Below are positions 27,897 through 40,136 of a stretch of DNA of 64,000 nt, piece by piece. Within the stretch, counting starts at the first letter, position 1. Each line of letters opens with the position of its first letter. Location: assembly GCF_900496995.4 (NCBI RefSeq), contig NC_044004.1:5952001-6016000 (forward strand), in the 5' to 3' direction. The position numbers and the translations under genes were made by a program. This DNA comes from Aquila chrysaetos chrysaetos. Taxonomy: Eukaryota; Chordata; Aves; Accipitriformes; Accipitridae. The notes beneath the pieces are model-generated. The model saw only the letters and a list, made by a program, of their open reading frames with translations. It ran no database searches and was not told where the DNA came from.

Positions 27897-30800
27897 TCAC
27901 CCGCATGGGGCAGCTGCCACAACCTCCATCCACTGACCTTCCACGAAAACAGATGAGCCCAGGACCATGTTCCTGTTTTGCTGAGCGTCATGTTGCCTTG
28001 TCTGGTACATCTCCTGGGTGAACTGTTGGTAGGTGACCCAGCCTGGGGCCAGCTTCTGCCTGCGCAGGAACATCCCTGAGAGATGGGAGAAGAGGGTGCA
28101 TTAGTCAGGAAGCACCATCAATTACTCACCCAAATCTTACCCTTGGGTGGGAGCAAGCAAACAACAGCGGCAAGTTGGAGCCTCAGCTGGCATAAATCAG
28201 GGGAGACCCATTCACTTCAGCAGAGCTTTGCTGAGGTGCATCAATTTTGCATCGATTTGGTTCATGAAGCCAGTAGGGGAAGGATTTATGGTGATGCGAA
28301 GGAAGTGGAAGGAGCCATGCTGTCTCCATGTTGCCCTGGAGTGCTAAAAGGAGCTGAGACCCTCTGCAGGAGGTCTGTGTATGAAAAGGAAAGACTTTGC
28401 GGGAACTACTGCGCTGCTGGGCTACAGAGGGGCAGAGCAGGGAGGGAAAAACTCATGGTAGTTTTGTCATTAGCACACGACAGCTTCAGATGGGCTTGGC
28501 AAGGAGAGGCTTGAAGCCCTCAGATGTTAAATGGAGTCTAAATGGACTGTCCAAATGGAGACATGTTCATCTGAGCTGCTTTTCCAGACTCTCCTTCTAA
28601 TGAATGGAGAGAGGAGAGAAAACCTACCAGGGCTTACTTCACCTCATTCTCAAGGTGGCATTTAAGCTACAGGAGATGGCTGTGTCTTTTCTCCCTACTG
28701 ATCATGAAAAGATCCAGACACAGATGTCCCATGCTGGGAGAGGTGAGCTCAGGGAACAGAGAGGACACCCACGCTCATCTCCTCCTGTTTGACCCTGGAG
28801 CATTGCTGAGCAATGCTGCCCTCTTCTCTCTCACACAGGAGCTCAGAGGAAGATCTCCGCTGCTTTGGGAAGGTTCAGCATGGCTGGGTGATGTTTGGTG
28901 ACCACTAATTTTGTTTTCCTGACTTCCATCGGCATTTTAATCCATGCAAGCAAGCTGTTAAATGGCATGGCTGAGGGCTGGCTGCCAGCCCCTTTGCTGC
29001 ATTTGCTGCCAGACAGGTATCCCCAGCAGAAGGGCACTAAGGGCTGCTGGTTTGAACCACCCAAAGTCCCTTGTGCTCAACCACGGAATCCTTTTGCCTC
29101 CCTGCCCTTCTGTTCATGACCTGCAACATGGCGTTAACTGCATCTTCCTCTACCCCAAAGGAGCTGCGAAGATAAAACCCCCAGAGACTTTGCAGTGCCG
29201 ATGCCTTGCTAGCAGGGGCTCTTCACGCACCGAGCATGGCTCTGCGATGTTTCTAAGACTCCAGCTCGCTACGTCTGTGCTTTGAGCTGGCCTGGGAGCT
29301 GCATATTCGTGGTGACAGGGTGCTGTGCCCATGCTGCTAATCCTCGCCGGGCTTAGTCCAGCACCGATGCTTCACCGGGATGCTGCCATCCGCACGTGTC
29401 CGGCCAGCGTGGACCATGGGCCGGGGGGGGCTCAGCTGGCAAAGACCCAGGCAGACAGCCCCTCGGGTAGCTGGATACGGCCAGTCAGCTGTTTGCAAGC
29501 GGCCGGCGCCAGCGTGGAGGGTTACCTGCTGTTCCAGTAGTCTGAGCAGCAGCTGGAAGACGCTGGCAATAAGACAGCTCGTTCTCCCGCTCAGCAAGAG
29601 CCTGCAGCCTCTCCAATTTCTCTGCCTGGGTTGCTGCCGGTTTGGTGGCAGAGTAGTACTTTGGCAGGTAGCTTTCTGCACTAGGAAGGGCCGAAGTAAA
29701 GTGCTTTCTCTGCTGCAAGGCTTTAAGGCTGGAGGCACTGCCTTCTGCCTGCCTCCCTCCTGCATCACTAGCACGACTGCTGGCTTTCCTGCTTGGTGCT
29801 GGGATGACTTGTCTCCTCTCCCTGACAACGCTGTCGCTGTAGATCATCGCCCGCTCCTCGCAGGGTACGGCAAACTCCTTGGCTTTTAGCTGGGAGTCTG
29901 CAATCTGCAGCTTCTGCAGAAAAAGGTCCCGTGTGAATGGAGAGACGGCGAGGGGGAAGGACAGTTGCTAGAGCATCGTCAAGCAACGCTACCTGCCCAC
30001 AGCGAAGCCTGGGCTTTGGGTGGGTCAGCAGCCCTGGGGATACAACGGCCACAAAGCAGCTCCGTAACCGTCGTTAAAAATGCACAAACCATCACGGCTT
30101 CCTCCTTCTGCCCATCTTATGGCTTGGGACTCTGCTGGGCCCCGGGTGGACAGCAGGAGGGAGGGAGGGAGCCCCGGCACAAGCACCAGTTGGATGTGGG
30201 AGAGGGAATGGCTTCGGGGTTCATGTCAGGGCAAGGCTAACGGGGCTGCTCGGGGGGCTCTGGTGGCTCCAGCCTCTCCAGCTGCACACTACAGCTCCAT
30301 CACGAGCCAGTTGCTCCTTTCTAGGGGCTCAGAAAGAGACCCTCCTGCTGTGAGTTCTGCCAGGCTCCTGGGGCTGGCAAGGACCATCCTCATGGGGTTT
30401 GTCCTTCATTCTTTTGGTTCTCCGGGGCTTGCTGTTTGGCCCTCAACTGCCAAGGTCCTCAGGGCTCTCCCCAAGGCGGCTTCTCCTTCGCCATCTGGAT
30501 CTGGGGGCTTCCCCCACCGAGGATGGCCAGAGCTCCTCATGAGGCATCTCCAGAGGGACAGGAGCCTCCAGAAACCCACACTGGGGATGGCTCACCAGCC
30601 AGTGGGTTTTTTTTTAAAACACCAAATCCTAGCAGGGCTAAGAGGGAAACCTGGGCCTCCCGGGTACCCCACCATCACTCTAGCCAGTGGGACAGCTTTC
30701 CTCTTCAAGCCTTGGGAGTTAATAAAGAGTCAAAGGGAGCTGCAATCCGAGGAAAGCAGACATATCTCAGGTGCTCCCTCCCTTCTTATCTCCCAAACTA

Positions 30801-33381
30801 CATTATGACCTCCACAGGAAACGTGCAGCCTTCCAAAAATTAAAGAAAAATTAAAAAACAAAAAAAAAAAAAAAAAGAAAAGCAGAAAAGAAATTGAGTT
30901 GCATAGCTTGGAAACTGTGCTCCAGCAGGCAGGGGTTAAACCCTGCCCTCCCAGCCAGGATCTCAGCTCCTGGAAGCTGAACAGCCACCTAAGGCTGGGG
31001 CTGCCTGGGAAGGTGCTCGCCAGCCCCGGAGCTGGGAGGAGAGAGGAGAGCGGGAGCCCTGAGCAGGACCATTAATGAAGGCTGCTGGCAGCGGGAGCAC
31101 TCCCTGGGGCAGGAGGAGAGAGGAGAAAAGAGGAGAAAAGAGGAGAAAAGAGGGGAAGAGAGGGGAAGAGAGGAGAGGAGAGGAGAGGAGAGGAGAGGAG
31201 AGGAGAGGAGAGGAGAGGAGAGGAGAGGAGAGGAGAGGAGAGGAGAGGGCTCCCCAGGCTGCTGCCCAGGCAAGGATGGCAGCGGTGGCTGCAGACAGCC
31301 CCCCTGCCCCAGAGGGCACCTTCACACAATGATTTCTCTGTTGTTGTCCCCCCCTTTTCCTCCCCAGCCTGAAGTTTCTTTTTTTTTTTTTTCCCCTCTC
31401 TCGTGAGTGTATGAGCCCAAAGCACTTTAGCAACCGAACATGCCCCCCGCCACTTCTCCGCAGTGGCCCAGTGCAAACCGCAGCTGTCCCCACCGGGCTG
31501 CCACAAGCAATTAAGCCAGGGCAGGCGGAGCGAGGCAAATCAGATTAAATAGCTCAGGGGGTCGCTCGCACTGCAAGGAGATTAGAAAAAAAACAACCTC
31601 AGCTTCCCCGCAGAAGTCTTCTCAGGCCTGTGTCAGGGCAAGGAGGCATCTCCATCCCAAATGCAATCCCCCTCCTCAAGGCGGTACCGGGATGGGTCTA
31701 ATCCTGACACACTCCACCAGCCCCACGGGGAGCAATAGGAGTCTAAGGCTTCGGCACCGGTTCAGCAAGCAGTCGTTAGTGCCCTGACTTAATGAGTGTA
31801 ATTAGCATCGCCCGCCCTGAACAGCTTTACCGGAGGGTGCAAGGGGGATTTCCCGCATAAGGGATGGGGACACAAGCCAAGGGCCTTTGGGCATGATGTG
31901 ACCTGCTGGTGGGTCAACAGCGATGGGGACCAAAGCAGACCCTGCCGGTGCAGACAGCACCCATGCCTTGGTGGTACAGACCACCACCCTTGGCACCGAC
32001 CCAGTCCCCGGCTGTCCTGTAGCCATGAGAAGGGACCTGACACCATGGGCTAAAATGCCAAGCAAAGAAAAGCCATGGTACCTGCATGTCCTCCTTGTTG
32101 GGTGGCTTGTACTGCTTGCACCACGGGTAGTCTCTTTTGTACAAACTCCTGTACATGTCTGGTGACACAGGCGGCTGAAATGAGAGGAGGCAAGCTGCTA
32201 GGACTTGGGGTAACCCTTCAAAAGTGGTGATACAAACCCCAGATGCTCCCTTGTAGATCAGGAGAGGATGAGCTGCTCTTTCTGGCATAACCTCCATCCC
32301 CTGGGCCACCTGGGGCCAGTCCAACAGGGGTAACCCCTTGCTCAGTCGAGCCCTAAGCAGGGTGGCCAGGAAGGTCCTACGCTCTTTTGGCAATGGTTTC
32401 TGGGGCTCTTCTTGTCCCAGGCGGTCCCTTGCAACAAATACCTTTCTCCTGCCTTTCTCAAGTCTCCTCTGACTGCTCAGACACCCCTGGGCGCAGGACT
32501 AATACAAAGCTGCTGAAATACTTTGATCAGCTGCTGAGGTCCAGTGTCACTCAGGTTAAATCAGCATGTGCTTCCATCTTCTATTTCAGTAATATTTCCC
32601 GTGTGCTTATCACATATTTAAAGTTAAGTGCTGGCTAATGTCAATACTCATTCTGCAAATCAATTGGAGAAATTATGGAGGAAAACTCTGCCAAGGGATA
32701 TTAAGCCAGTGACACCTGCCTTAACACTGAAAATCTCTACAGTGTAAACTTCTGGAGATGGGGAGAGGATTTTAGGGAAAAAGCACTACATGTGTGTCTT
32801 CTCCCTCAGCATCCACCATGGGCATTGCTGGAGCCAGGAAATCGGGTGAGATGAGCCTTCAGGCTGACCCAAGAGAGCTGTTTTTATGCTAAAGCGTTAA
32901 GTGTGCTAACTTGTCAATGCATGGCAGAGGGCTGGGGCAGATGAGCTCTTGTGCAGTAATTGAAGGTGTTACTGCACTCTCCGCTGCTACATGAACACGT
33001 CCACCACACAGGGGTGGCTTGGCCAGCCAAGGCATGGGTCTGCGCTCCCACGTCCGTGTGATAAAAAGGAACCAATAACTGCACCAGCACACAGCACCTT
33101 AGGGAGGGCTCCTCATGCCTTGCCAACAACGTCACCCATTATGGGCAAGAACATATTTTATATTCTCATCCCTGTTTTCTAACATTTTACTCTTTTCCCC
33201 CTCTGGGCTTCCCAGACCAGTGGCTGCCTTTGGCCAGGGCCCAGAACGTCACTGTCACCAGCTCCTATTACCTCCCCAGCCTGGCAGACCCTGCAAACCC
33301 GTTACTGAAACACCAGTGAGGATGAGAGGCTCGTGTGTACTTCACCTTCGAGTGCACCGTTTTCCTCCTTGTGTCCACCAT
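27897..33381 (-). CDS. TEX37: TEX37/SPMIP9-like protein, four coding exons
   Basis: Reading the minus strand, the exons are 33381-33346 (12 codons), 32174-32082 (31 codons), 29913-29526 (129 codons plus 1 nt) and 28075-27897 (2 nt plus 58 codons and TGA). All three introns are GT-AG and the phases agree (0, 0, 1), giving a 231-residue open protein. The acceptors have good pyrimidine tracts (TTTTTCTGCAG, CCCATCTCTCAG). Residues 18-58 (PDMYRSLYKRDYPWCKQYK, then KLQIADSQLKAKEF) line up with my memory of mammalian TEX37 (DIYQSSHMVDY..., AKLDAQLRDKEF), a sperm axonemal doublet-microtubule inner protein. The rest has no similarity I recognise; it includes SYLPKYYSATKP and a charged helix AEKLERLQALAEREN. 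The start ATG has A at -3 and G at +4. Exon 1 is the least certain because it is short and unmatched. A GAAG|GTCAGT donor-like site near the end could allow a further exon. The gene itself is well supported; the orthology is an inference from a short match plus head-to-head synteny with FOXI3. Confidence 0.66.
31111..31249. repeat. (AGGAG)n purine tract in intron 2 of the TEX37-like gene
   Basis: The tract starts with three AGGAGAAAAG decamers and two AGGGGAAGAG decamers, then about 15 AGGAG pentamers, all purines on the plus strand. A pyrimidine-rich stretch of T and C follows at 31,345-31,400. The long minus-strand frames made of LLSSP repeats are translations of this tract. Confidence 0.95.
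33346..33381 (-). CDS. TEX37: Candidate first coding exon of the TEX37-like gene
   Basis: The minus-strand ATG at 33381-33379 sits in a good context (AAC before, G after). It encodes MVDTRRKTVHSK and ends at an AAG|GTGAAG donor in phase 0, which fits the phase-0 acceptor at 32174. An acceptor-like CTTTTCTGGTCCAG lies about 15 nt upstream of the ATG, and a strong GTGAGTAT donor lies at 33599-33592. A 5' untranslated exon ending at 33600 is therefore possible. No protein match supports these 12 residues, so an alternative first exon cannot be excluded. Confidence 0.45.
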
Positions 33382-35448
33382 GTTGAACCACGAACCTGGA
33401 CCAGAAAAGTCACTCAGTTAACAACCAGCAAACCAGATCCTCTCCTCCACACCACCCCAAGGGATAAGGGATCTAGAGACCTTGGATACTGGCAAGAGGA
33501 AGGGGATTCAGCTGGGGCTGTAAGAGCCCTGTGCACCCCAAATTGGCAGTTAGAGTATGATTGACTTCATCCAACTTCAGCAATGAAAAATATACTCACC
33601 CAGCCCAGCAACCAGCACGTATGGAGCCGGACACCTCAGGGGACGCAGCCTCGTGGGACCCAGCAGGGAAGAGACGGCGGCACCCCACCACCAGCAGCCC
33701 CAGAGCCAACCAGTGGGTGAACACGGGTGTCCTCTCCGGGGATAGGGTACATGTGCGATGGGATCCACCAGCGCCCTGGCCACAGTGTTTCCAGGGTCAA
33801 GGGAAAACTCCAGCCCTTTGTGAGGCACCCGCACTCTAGAACCCTGGAGGCCTTGGTGGGAGGGGGGGCGGCCCAGAAGGTGTGGGGTGGGGGCTTCTTG
33901 GAGGAGAAGCCACCCCACAGTCATAGCTGGGGAGCTGCTACCCACTCCTTCAGCTGTAGCCAGCCGTGCTGGGGACACGCGGCCAGGAGAGGGACAAAGC
34001 CTGCCCTTCATAAGCTCTTGAAGCATCCCCCAGCTCCTGCTAAAGATAAAGATGGGAGCAAAAGATGGGGAAACTGGGAAGGAAAGGACCTACTTTGTGG
34101 GCGCGTTGAGTGGAAGAGAACAGCGTCCTTACCTCACTGCCTGGAAGGGTGGGAGACATTGCAGAAGCAAGGCAGGCAGGAATTTCTGCTTGGTCTTGGA
34201 GGGCAGAGGAGTATGCCTGAACTGTCCCATCCAGATGCTGCAGTTCTCTTCCTCTGATGACCTGCAATGTAAGACAGCATGGGATACTCAGATTTAGTCT
34301 TCTGTCCCATGAATGGACAGGAACACCAGACCAGATTCACAAAGCAGTGTTTACTCTTTAAAAAATGTCAAGCGTTAACCAGGTTTGGATGCACCTCATC
34401 CAAGACTAATCTCACCTAATTTTAGATGTCCACAAAGAGGATGTCTCCCTCTGAGCTGATCCTTCCTGGCTTCCTGGCTCGTTTAGCCCAATTCATGTGA
34501 TCAATGTAGATATGTACTTGGGGATGAAATAAACTGCTTTCTCAGAAAGCCTGGGTTTGGTGAGCCAAATCTCATCCAAGAGTCCAATTTCTGTAGCTAC
34601 ACATGAGCCTGGCTGTTGGTTCAGAAACAAGATTCTCTGGCACTACAGTAATGCAAATAGCAATAAATGCTGATAATGAAGCAGGAGTCAGAAAGATGAC
34701 ATCTCAGCTCCAGGATCCTCCACAGAGGAGAACCGGTCACGGACCTGTGTTCACAGGCACTGTCGGAATGAGCAAATTTCTAGAGTTATCTCTCTTTGCC
34801 CACTGTTAGGCACCAGTGTATAACTGGAGCCCAAGGATGCTAATGCTCTGGCAAGGGTTCAGCACTGGAATCAGGCAGAAGGAGAAGCCCTTCATCCTCA
34901 CTGTATTTTATGCAAATTAACATTAGAATAAATGATGCAACAAGGAAAGAAATTATTTCCAGAAATGTGAAACTCTCGTGTTCTCCTGTGCTTATATTAA
35001 AGGGATTACACTCCATTTCCTTCTTAATACAGCTAATGCTCTATGGGAAGCCCTCAGGCCAGGGATTAAAGCACTTATTCAATTAATTAGGAACAAACTT
35101 CTGCCTTAAAGTCAAACACACAAATATCAGTAAGCTTTGAGAGTGTCTTCCTTCCAGGGCAGGGAAAACGGATCCTATTTCTGATGTAAATGAAACCAAG
35201 TATGCATTCTAGAATCATCAGGAATAATATAAATTCAGAAGATTTACTTTTAAAATATCATGATTCTGTAAAGTAACACAGTAAAGGAGGGACAGTCCCA
35301 TCATCTTGAACTCAGCATCTGAACCCCCATCAGAGCAGAATCAGGTTATGCAAGACTAAGATAAATGAGATGCAATTTTAGGATGTAATATTGGTAACTA
35401 GCTCCAAGCTGCAGGCACCAGCAGTGTTTGGATATATTTGAAGTTAGG

Positions 35449-35514
35449 GGTGAAATCCTGGCCCTGCTAAACTCAAAAACCAAAATGCTTATTCAGTAGG
35501 ATCCGAATTTCACC
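35449..35514. repeat. Palindromic MITE-like relic
   Basis: GGTGAAATCCTGGCCC at the left is mirrored by the reverse complement of GGATCCGAATTTCACC at the right, enclosing about 34 bp. The outer arms match the old amniote palindromic repeat related to the copies at 40,081 and 59,945. Confidence 0.6.
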
Positions 35515-36931
35515 TAAGGTGTCTGATTCATTGCTGAGATAGAAGACAATTTCCAAAACCTGGCTCCAAATCCTAATCTTCCTTGATGATGGCTTGATCC
35601 TTCCGTCTTCTCGCAGGCGCAGCTCACATGAAATTAAAAGGCATTTTGCCAGGATAGTTCATGCAGGAGCAGCCCACTATTGCTGTTCAGCTTCCCATTT
35701 TTCTTCCCAAATACCAAATGATGGGGCTGATGATTGCCAACATAATCCCAATTAGAAGTGGGTAGGAAGCAAACTCCCAGCTCTCATCTTCCTCTACCTC
35801 CGAGAGAGCTTATCTGCCTCCTCATTGCCAATTCAGATATGGAGAACACATAAACCAGCCACATGCCTCTTTTGTAAAGTGTTTTTATACATACAGACTG
35901 TTTTTAAACTTCCTTCACAGATGCCTGTGAGCTGCAGTGCCATTATCTCTCCTGCGATACCAATTCCCTGCAACGGTCCCAGATTTCTCTTGAGCCCCCC
36001 GATACATGGAACCTCAGCAGAAGGATGCTCCTGCATGTCAGATCCCTCCCCTGGCATCTCCGCACACAGCACAGGCTGCACACAAGAAGCACCAGGAGGG
36101 AGACATCCAACTGGAGTCAATGGAAATATTGTGTTGGCTTTACATAAGCTGGAATTGCCCCTTCCCTACAGCATTAACCGCTGCATAATCATTCAAACTC
36201 TGCTGGGCTAAACAAAGCAGCACTGGGCACTTCAGTGTTACCTGTGAATCTCAGCCATGGGGTTGCTTTGTCCAGGCAGCTTTTCCTGTGCCTTTTCGTC
36301 CCCACGTTCCCCCAACTAAATACTTTCTATATGTTTTTCTAAAGCTTCCCTGCTCTAGGAGCAGTTTATTGAAGAGGTCTCACTGCATGGCTGCTGTCTG
36401 TGCAGCTGTCTGCGCACCTCTAAAACAGAAGTTAATACTGAAGACCAACACTGTGCTATAAACACCTGCAGGAGAAAATTGCTCTTAAATAACTGGTTTA
36501 TTTTCACAATACTCCAGGGAGGCGATAGCTGAGATTCTGAGGGTCAGGAGCCTAAATCACGTACCTGTATGGAAGTGCCTCTCTTTCTCAAGGCAATGAT
36601 CACCCCAAACATCCAGGGCAGTTTTCAGAGGGTGCTGGTGCTTTTGACCTCTCCACATCATGCTATGTGCATGGATACAAGGAAATTACAACAAGCCAGC
36701 TGGGACCAGATTGTCAAAAGCAGACAATTATGTGTTTTAGTAGCACCTTGGGAGAATTCTTCAATGGGCCCAAATGCATGATAGCTGAGTTCAGGTCCTT
36801 TAAAATCAGATGGGAAGAGTTTAAATTAAAATCAAGGACCTTAATTATAAAGTAAAACAATGAGATTTGTGTACCTGATCTGTGCAGCTCCTTCCTGACA
36901 TCCTGCTGGACATTTCCCTGTGCTTAGAGGT

Positions 36932-36991
36932 ACCTATATACCTCTGGGCAGTCAGTCTCACAGCCTCAGTGAGACTGCAGTAGCATATAGG
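36932..36991. repeat. Imperfect 60-nt hairpin
   Basis: Inner arms CAGTCTCAC and GTGAGACTG flank a 6-nt loop. Outer arms CCTATAT and ATATAGG close a stem after an asymmetric internal loop. The size resembles a microRNA precursor, but the internal loop is large. It could equally be a small transposon relic. Confidence 0.35.
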
Positions 36992-39239
36992 ACATGACAC
37001 AGAGGTGAATTTCACATCAATTTGGCCCTAATTTCCCACATTTACTGTCTTTTTCTACTTGTGAAATGTGCTATCTAAGCCTGTATTGCTCTTGTGCAAG
37101 GCGCTGCACTGGGTACCGGCAGGGTTCAGGTGAACCATCTCAGCTATTAACAATTCAATGCAAGAAAACATGGCCAAGGAGGACATACCTCCCTGTCAAC
37201 CCAGCTCTTGACAAGTGCACTTTGGGCTAGGAATAAGATTCATTGCCCCTGTGAGGATGTTGAAAGAGGGAAGTGATCAGTAAGCAGGACCCCCATCGCA
37301 TGAAAGAGGCAGGGTGTAATCTGTGAATCTCCATTCAGGTTATCACCACGAGGAGACAAAGCGCAAAGGGGAGACTCTTCTTCGAGGGAGGAGTGTTGAC
37401 AGCCTGTTCTGTCAGCATGAGGTCAGTCATCCATTTGGGTCTAAAAACATGAACTTTCGTGGTAGTGTGGCAATCCAGCATGGGAAGGTTTCCCATGGAG
37501 TTATTTATTTCATGCTTCTCTCCAGTTTTCCTGATAAATTGGTGGGGGCATTTATGGCATCATGTGATCAGAAATAAGCAGTGTCCTTCAGCCTAAATCT
37601 GAGGCACCTGTAGTTGTCTTCCAGCCACGTAAATCACTTACAGGACCGAGCCCTCAAAGTCAAACTCCTTGTTACACAGACACTCCTCGCCGCAGAAGAC
37701 AAGGGCAGCTGATGAACTCAGTGGTGGTGTCCCAAATCTTTGGGCAGTTCTGCTGTAACCTGCTGAAACAATCAGCTGTTTGCTCACGGTTTCCCCCCAA
37801 AAAAGCATCCATCAGCAAAGGATGGCTGAAATCTCATCACTGTCTATGCGATGTGCCCTGTGATGCAAATCAATGCATATTTATGCACCTGTGTAAGGCA
37901 AATACATATATGTATTGTTGGAGAACCTAAATCTGCTCACTAATGCCGTTGTTTAAATAGCCCTTTAACCACATCACTTTTCTCCTCATTAGGTTAAGTC
38001 ACTAGAGGTGAAAAAGTCCTTCCAAAATGGTTTTCACTCACTCACTCAGTCCAAAGTAAACATGCCTCTGGGACCATTATGTGTATCAGATATCCGAGGC
38101 TTTGTTAAGAGCTTGCCTGTTAGGTAAATTCTGCTTGTCTTTCTCCTTGGAAGGAGAAGGTTAAAATTAGAGATAGGCTCGCACGAGTATGGCAGAACAG
38201 CACCTTGCTGTTTGGACAAATAAGAATAACAGATGAAATCCAGAGCAGTGCATGCAAGTGACCCAAGTCTCGGGGAGGCTCTTGTTCTAACATAACTCTG
38301 GTTACAATACGACATCGGTTTGACTTATGCCTGTCACTTGCAGTCACATCCATCACAGATCTCATGGTGGCCAAGAGCCTGACATTTTCACCAGCAGTGA
38401 GTGGAGCCACCGTGGAGAGCTGAGGGCCCAGAATAACAAGCACGAGCCTTTGCTAGCAGTAAGTATAGGGGAAATGTGCATCTATAGCATATGATGGAAA
38501 ATTCCTCAAGCCATATGCCCACATGTCTGGAGGCACGCATGGGTTTCAGCCGGCTGGACTTCCCTTAAGTCTCACCTTGCAATACAATCACATCTACTTC
38601 TTAAAGGCAAGTTTGGCAGGATAAGGACCACTCCAAATCAGCTCATCTACACCTCATCCACAACTGACTACAGTGAAGAGGAGCCTTTCCATTGACTGCA
38701 CCAAGGTTTGGACTGGATATGCAACTGGGAGATTTTCCCACTGCAGCCATTAGCTGTTCAGCTGATCTAAACTTGTCGGGGAGAATAAAGCAACCACCTG
38801 CTTGCAGTGACAGGAAAAGTAAAGTGAGATCAAACGCTAGCAGGAGGAGAGAATTTAAGCAATGCGAGAGGTGGTTGCATGTCATTTCAGAAGTCACCTT
38901 TTGTCTTTGATCTGTGCTTAGGAAGTGGGCACCTCCTGGATCAGATGGTCATTAGAGAAGTGTGCCACCGAAGTCATCCCACCTTGAAGTCTCAAGTGTT
39001 TGCTTTCCCCAGGGATCCTCCTCCTACTTCCGCCACCATGTAAATCATCTGCCCTGAGATTTCCTTTAGAAAAGCCAATTAATACAGGTTAGGGAGCAGG
39101 GACCAGGACTTGTGTCCTCCTCTAATGCCAGGATCATTCACTGCGATGAAGCTGAGACTGCTCTTTTATAACTGTATTATACACGCACAGGTAGGTCCTC
39201 TAAAGATCAGAGGAGAGTTATTATAAAAGCTGTTATGCA

Positions 39240-39430
39240 AACAAAAAAGCCCTGGCCCTGAAGAGCTTACAGTCTAAACACACAAGACAGATAAAGGACT
39301 TTGACTTGAAGGATTTTAAAGACAAAGCACTCTGAGATAAAGGAAGCTGCAGATCACACAGAAAATCTGTGGCAAAACTGTGGATAAATCCCACTTTGCT
39401 GAATCCTCACTTCTGCTCTTAACAGCTCCT
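39240..39430 (+). mobile_element. Ancient SINE/LINE 3'-end relic (MIR or L3 type)
   Basis: CCTGAAGAGCTTACAGTCTA near the left, then GCAGATCACACAGAAAATCT and GTGGCAAAACTGTGGATAAA, followed by an AATCCTC...TGCTCTTAAC tail, recall the shared 3' architecture of MIR- and L3-type elements. It is too diverged to assign to a family. Confidence 0.4.
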
Positions 39431-40080
39431 TGGAGCGCTGCCTGGTTTTTGCTAACAAAGCATTTGTTTTAGCAGCACACTTTGAGGAAATAAAATACTG
39501 TGCAGTTTTAATGTGGCAATCGCACGCAGCTACCTTCTAAAAGCAGAGATTTACAGCAAGCATGTATGCAGATATTTGCCAACCCTGGGCATGCAATAAA
39601 ATAAACCCTTTGCATTTAGCTTGTTGATATCTTCGATGAGTGTTAGCAAGAGGCGAAATCACGGGCAAGTAAGAGCCTGGTCTCAGGTTACCCCATAAAT
39701 TGGTTAAGGCTGCAGAGAGGATTACAGTCCCAGAGCCATCCTAAGTACTGAGATGTCATTACGGCAAAATCAAAGGTAACCATGGGGCTTGGCAGGTAAC
39801 TGTCAACAGCTACGGGAAAGAGCCAGCCCGGGAAGGAGCTCCGCATCAGGATGAAATTCAGTCACCTTTATTTTCATTTCAGGTGAGGGGTCAAGCAGAA
39901 AAGCTATCCCCAGCGGCCTTTATTTACAGTTTTCAAGGGAGCGGCTGATGAAGCATTTAGAGGAAGAAGGATGAACCTGCTCGTCCCTCACTCACGGAGA
40001 CAAGCCTGATGACAGACAGAGGATGCTGTAATGGCACGAGAGCTGGGAAGACGCCTTTTATGAATGAAACAGCAGCGGTC

Positions 40081-40136
40081 TTAATGAAGTCGTTAACAAA
40101 ACTCCCAGTGACTTGAACGGGGCCGGGACTTCACCT
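40081..40136. repeat. Palindromic MITE-like relic, partial
   Basis: TTAATGAAGTCGTTAACAAA is followed by ACTCCCAGTGACTTGAACGG and GGCCGGGACTTCACC. This fits the same element's inner core and right arm; the left arm is eroded. Confidence 0.55.

Noticed and set aside
30080-30808. 242-codon plus-strand frame
   Set aside because: Lies in intron 2 of the TEX37-like gene on the opposite strand. No recognisable family or codon signal.
30963-31538. 191-codon minus-strand frame with LLSSP repeats
   Set aside because: Translation of the AGGAG pentanucleotide tract.
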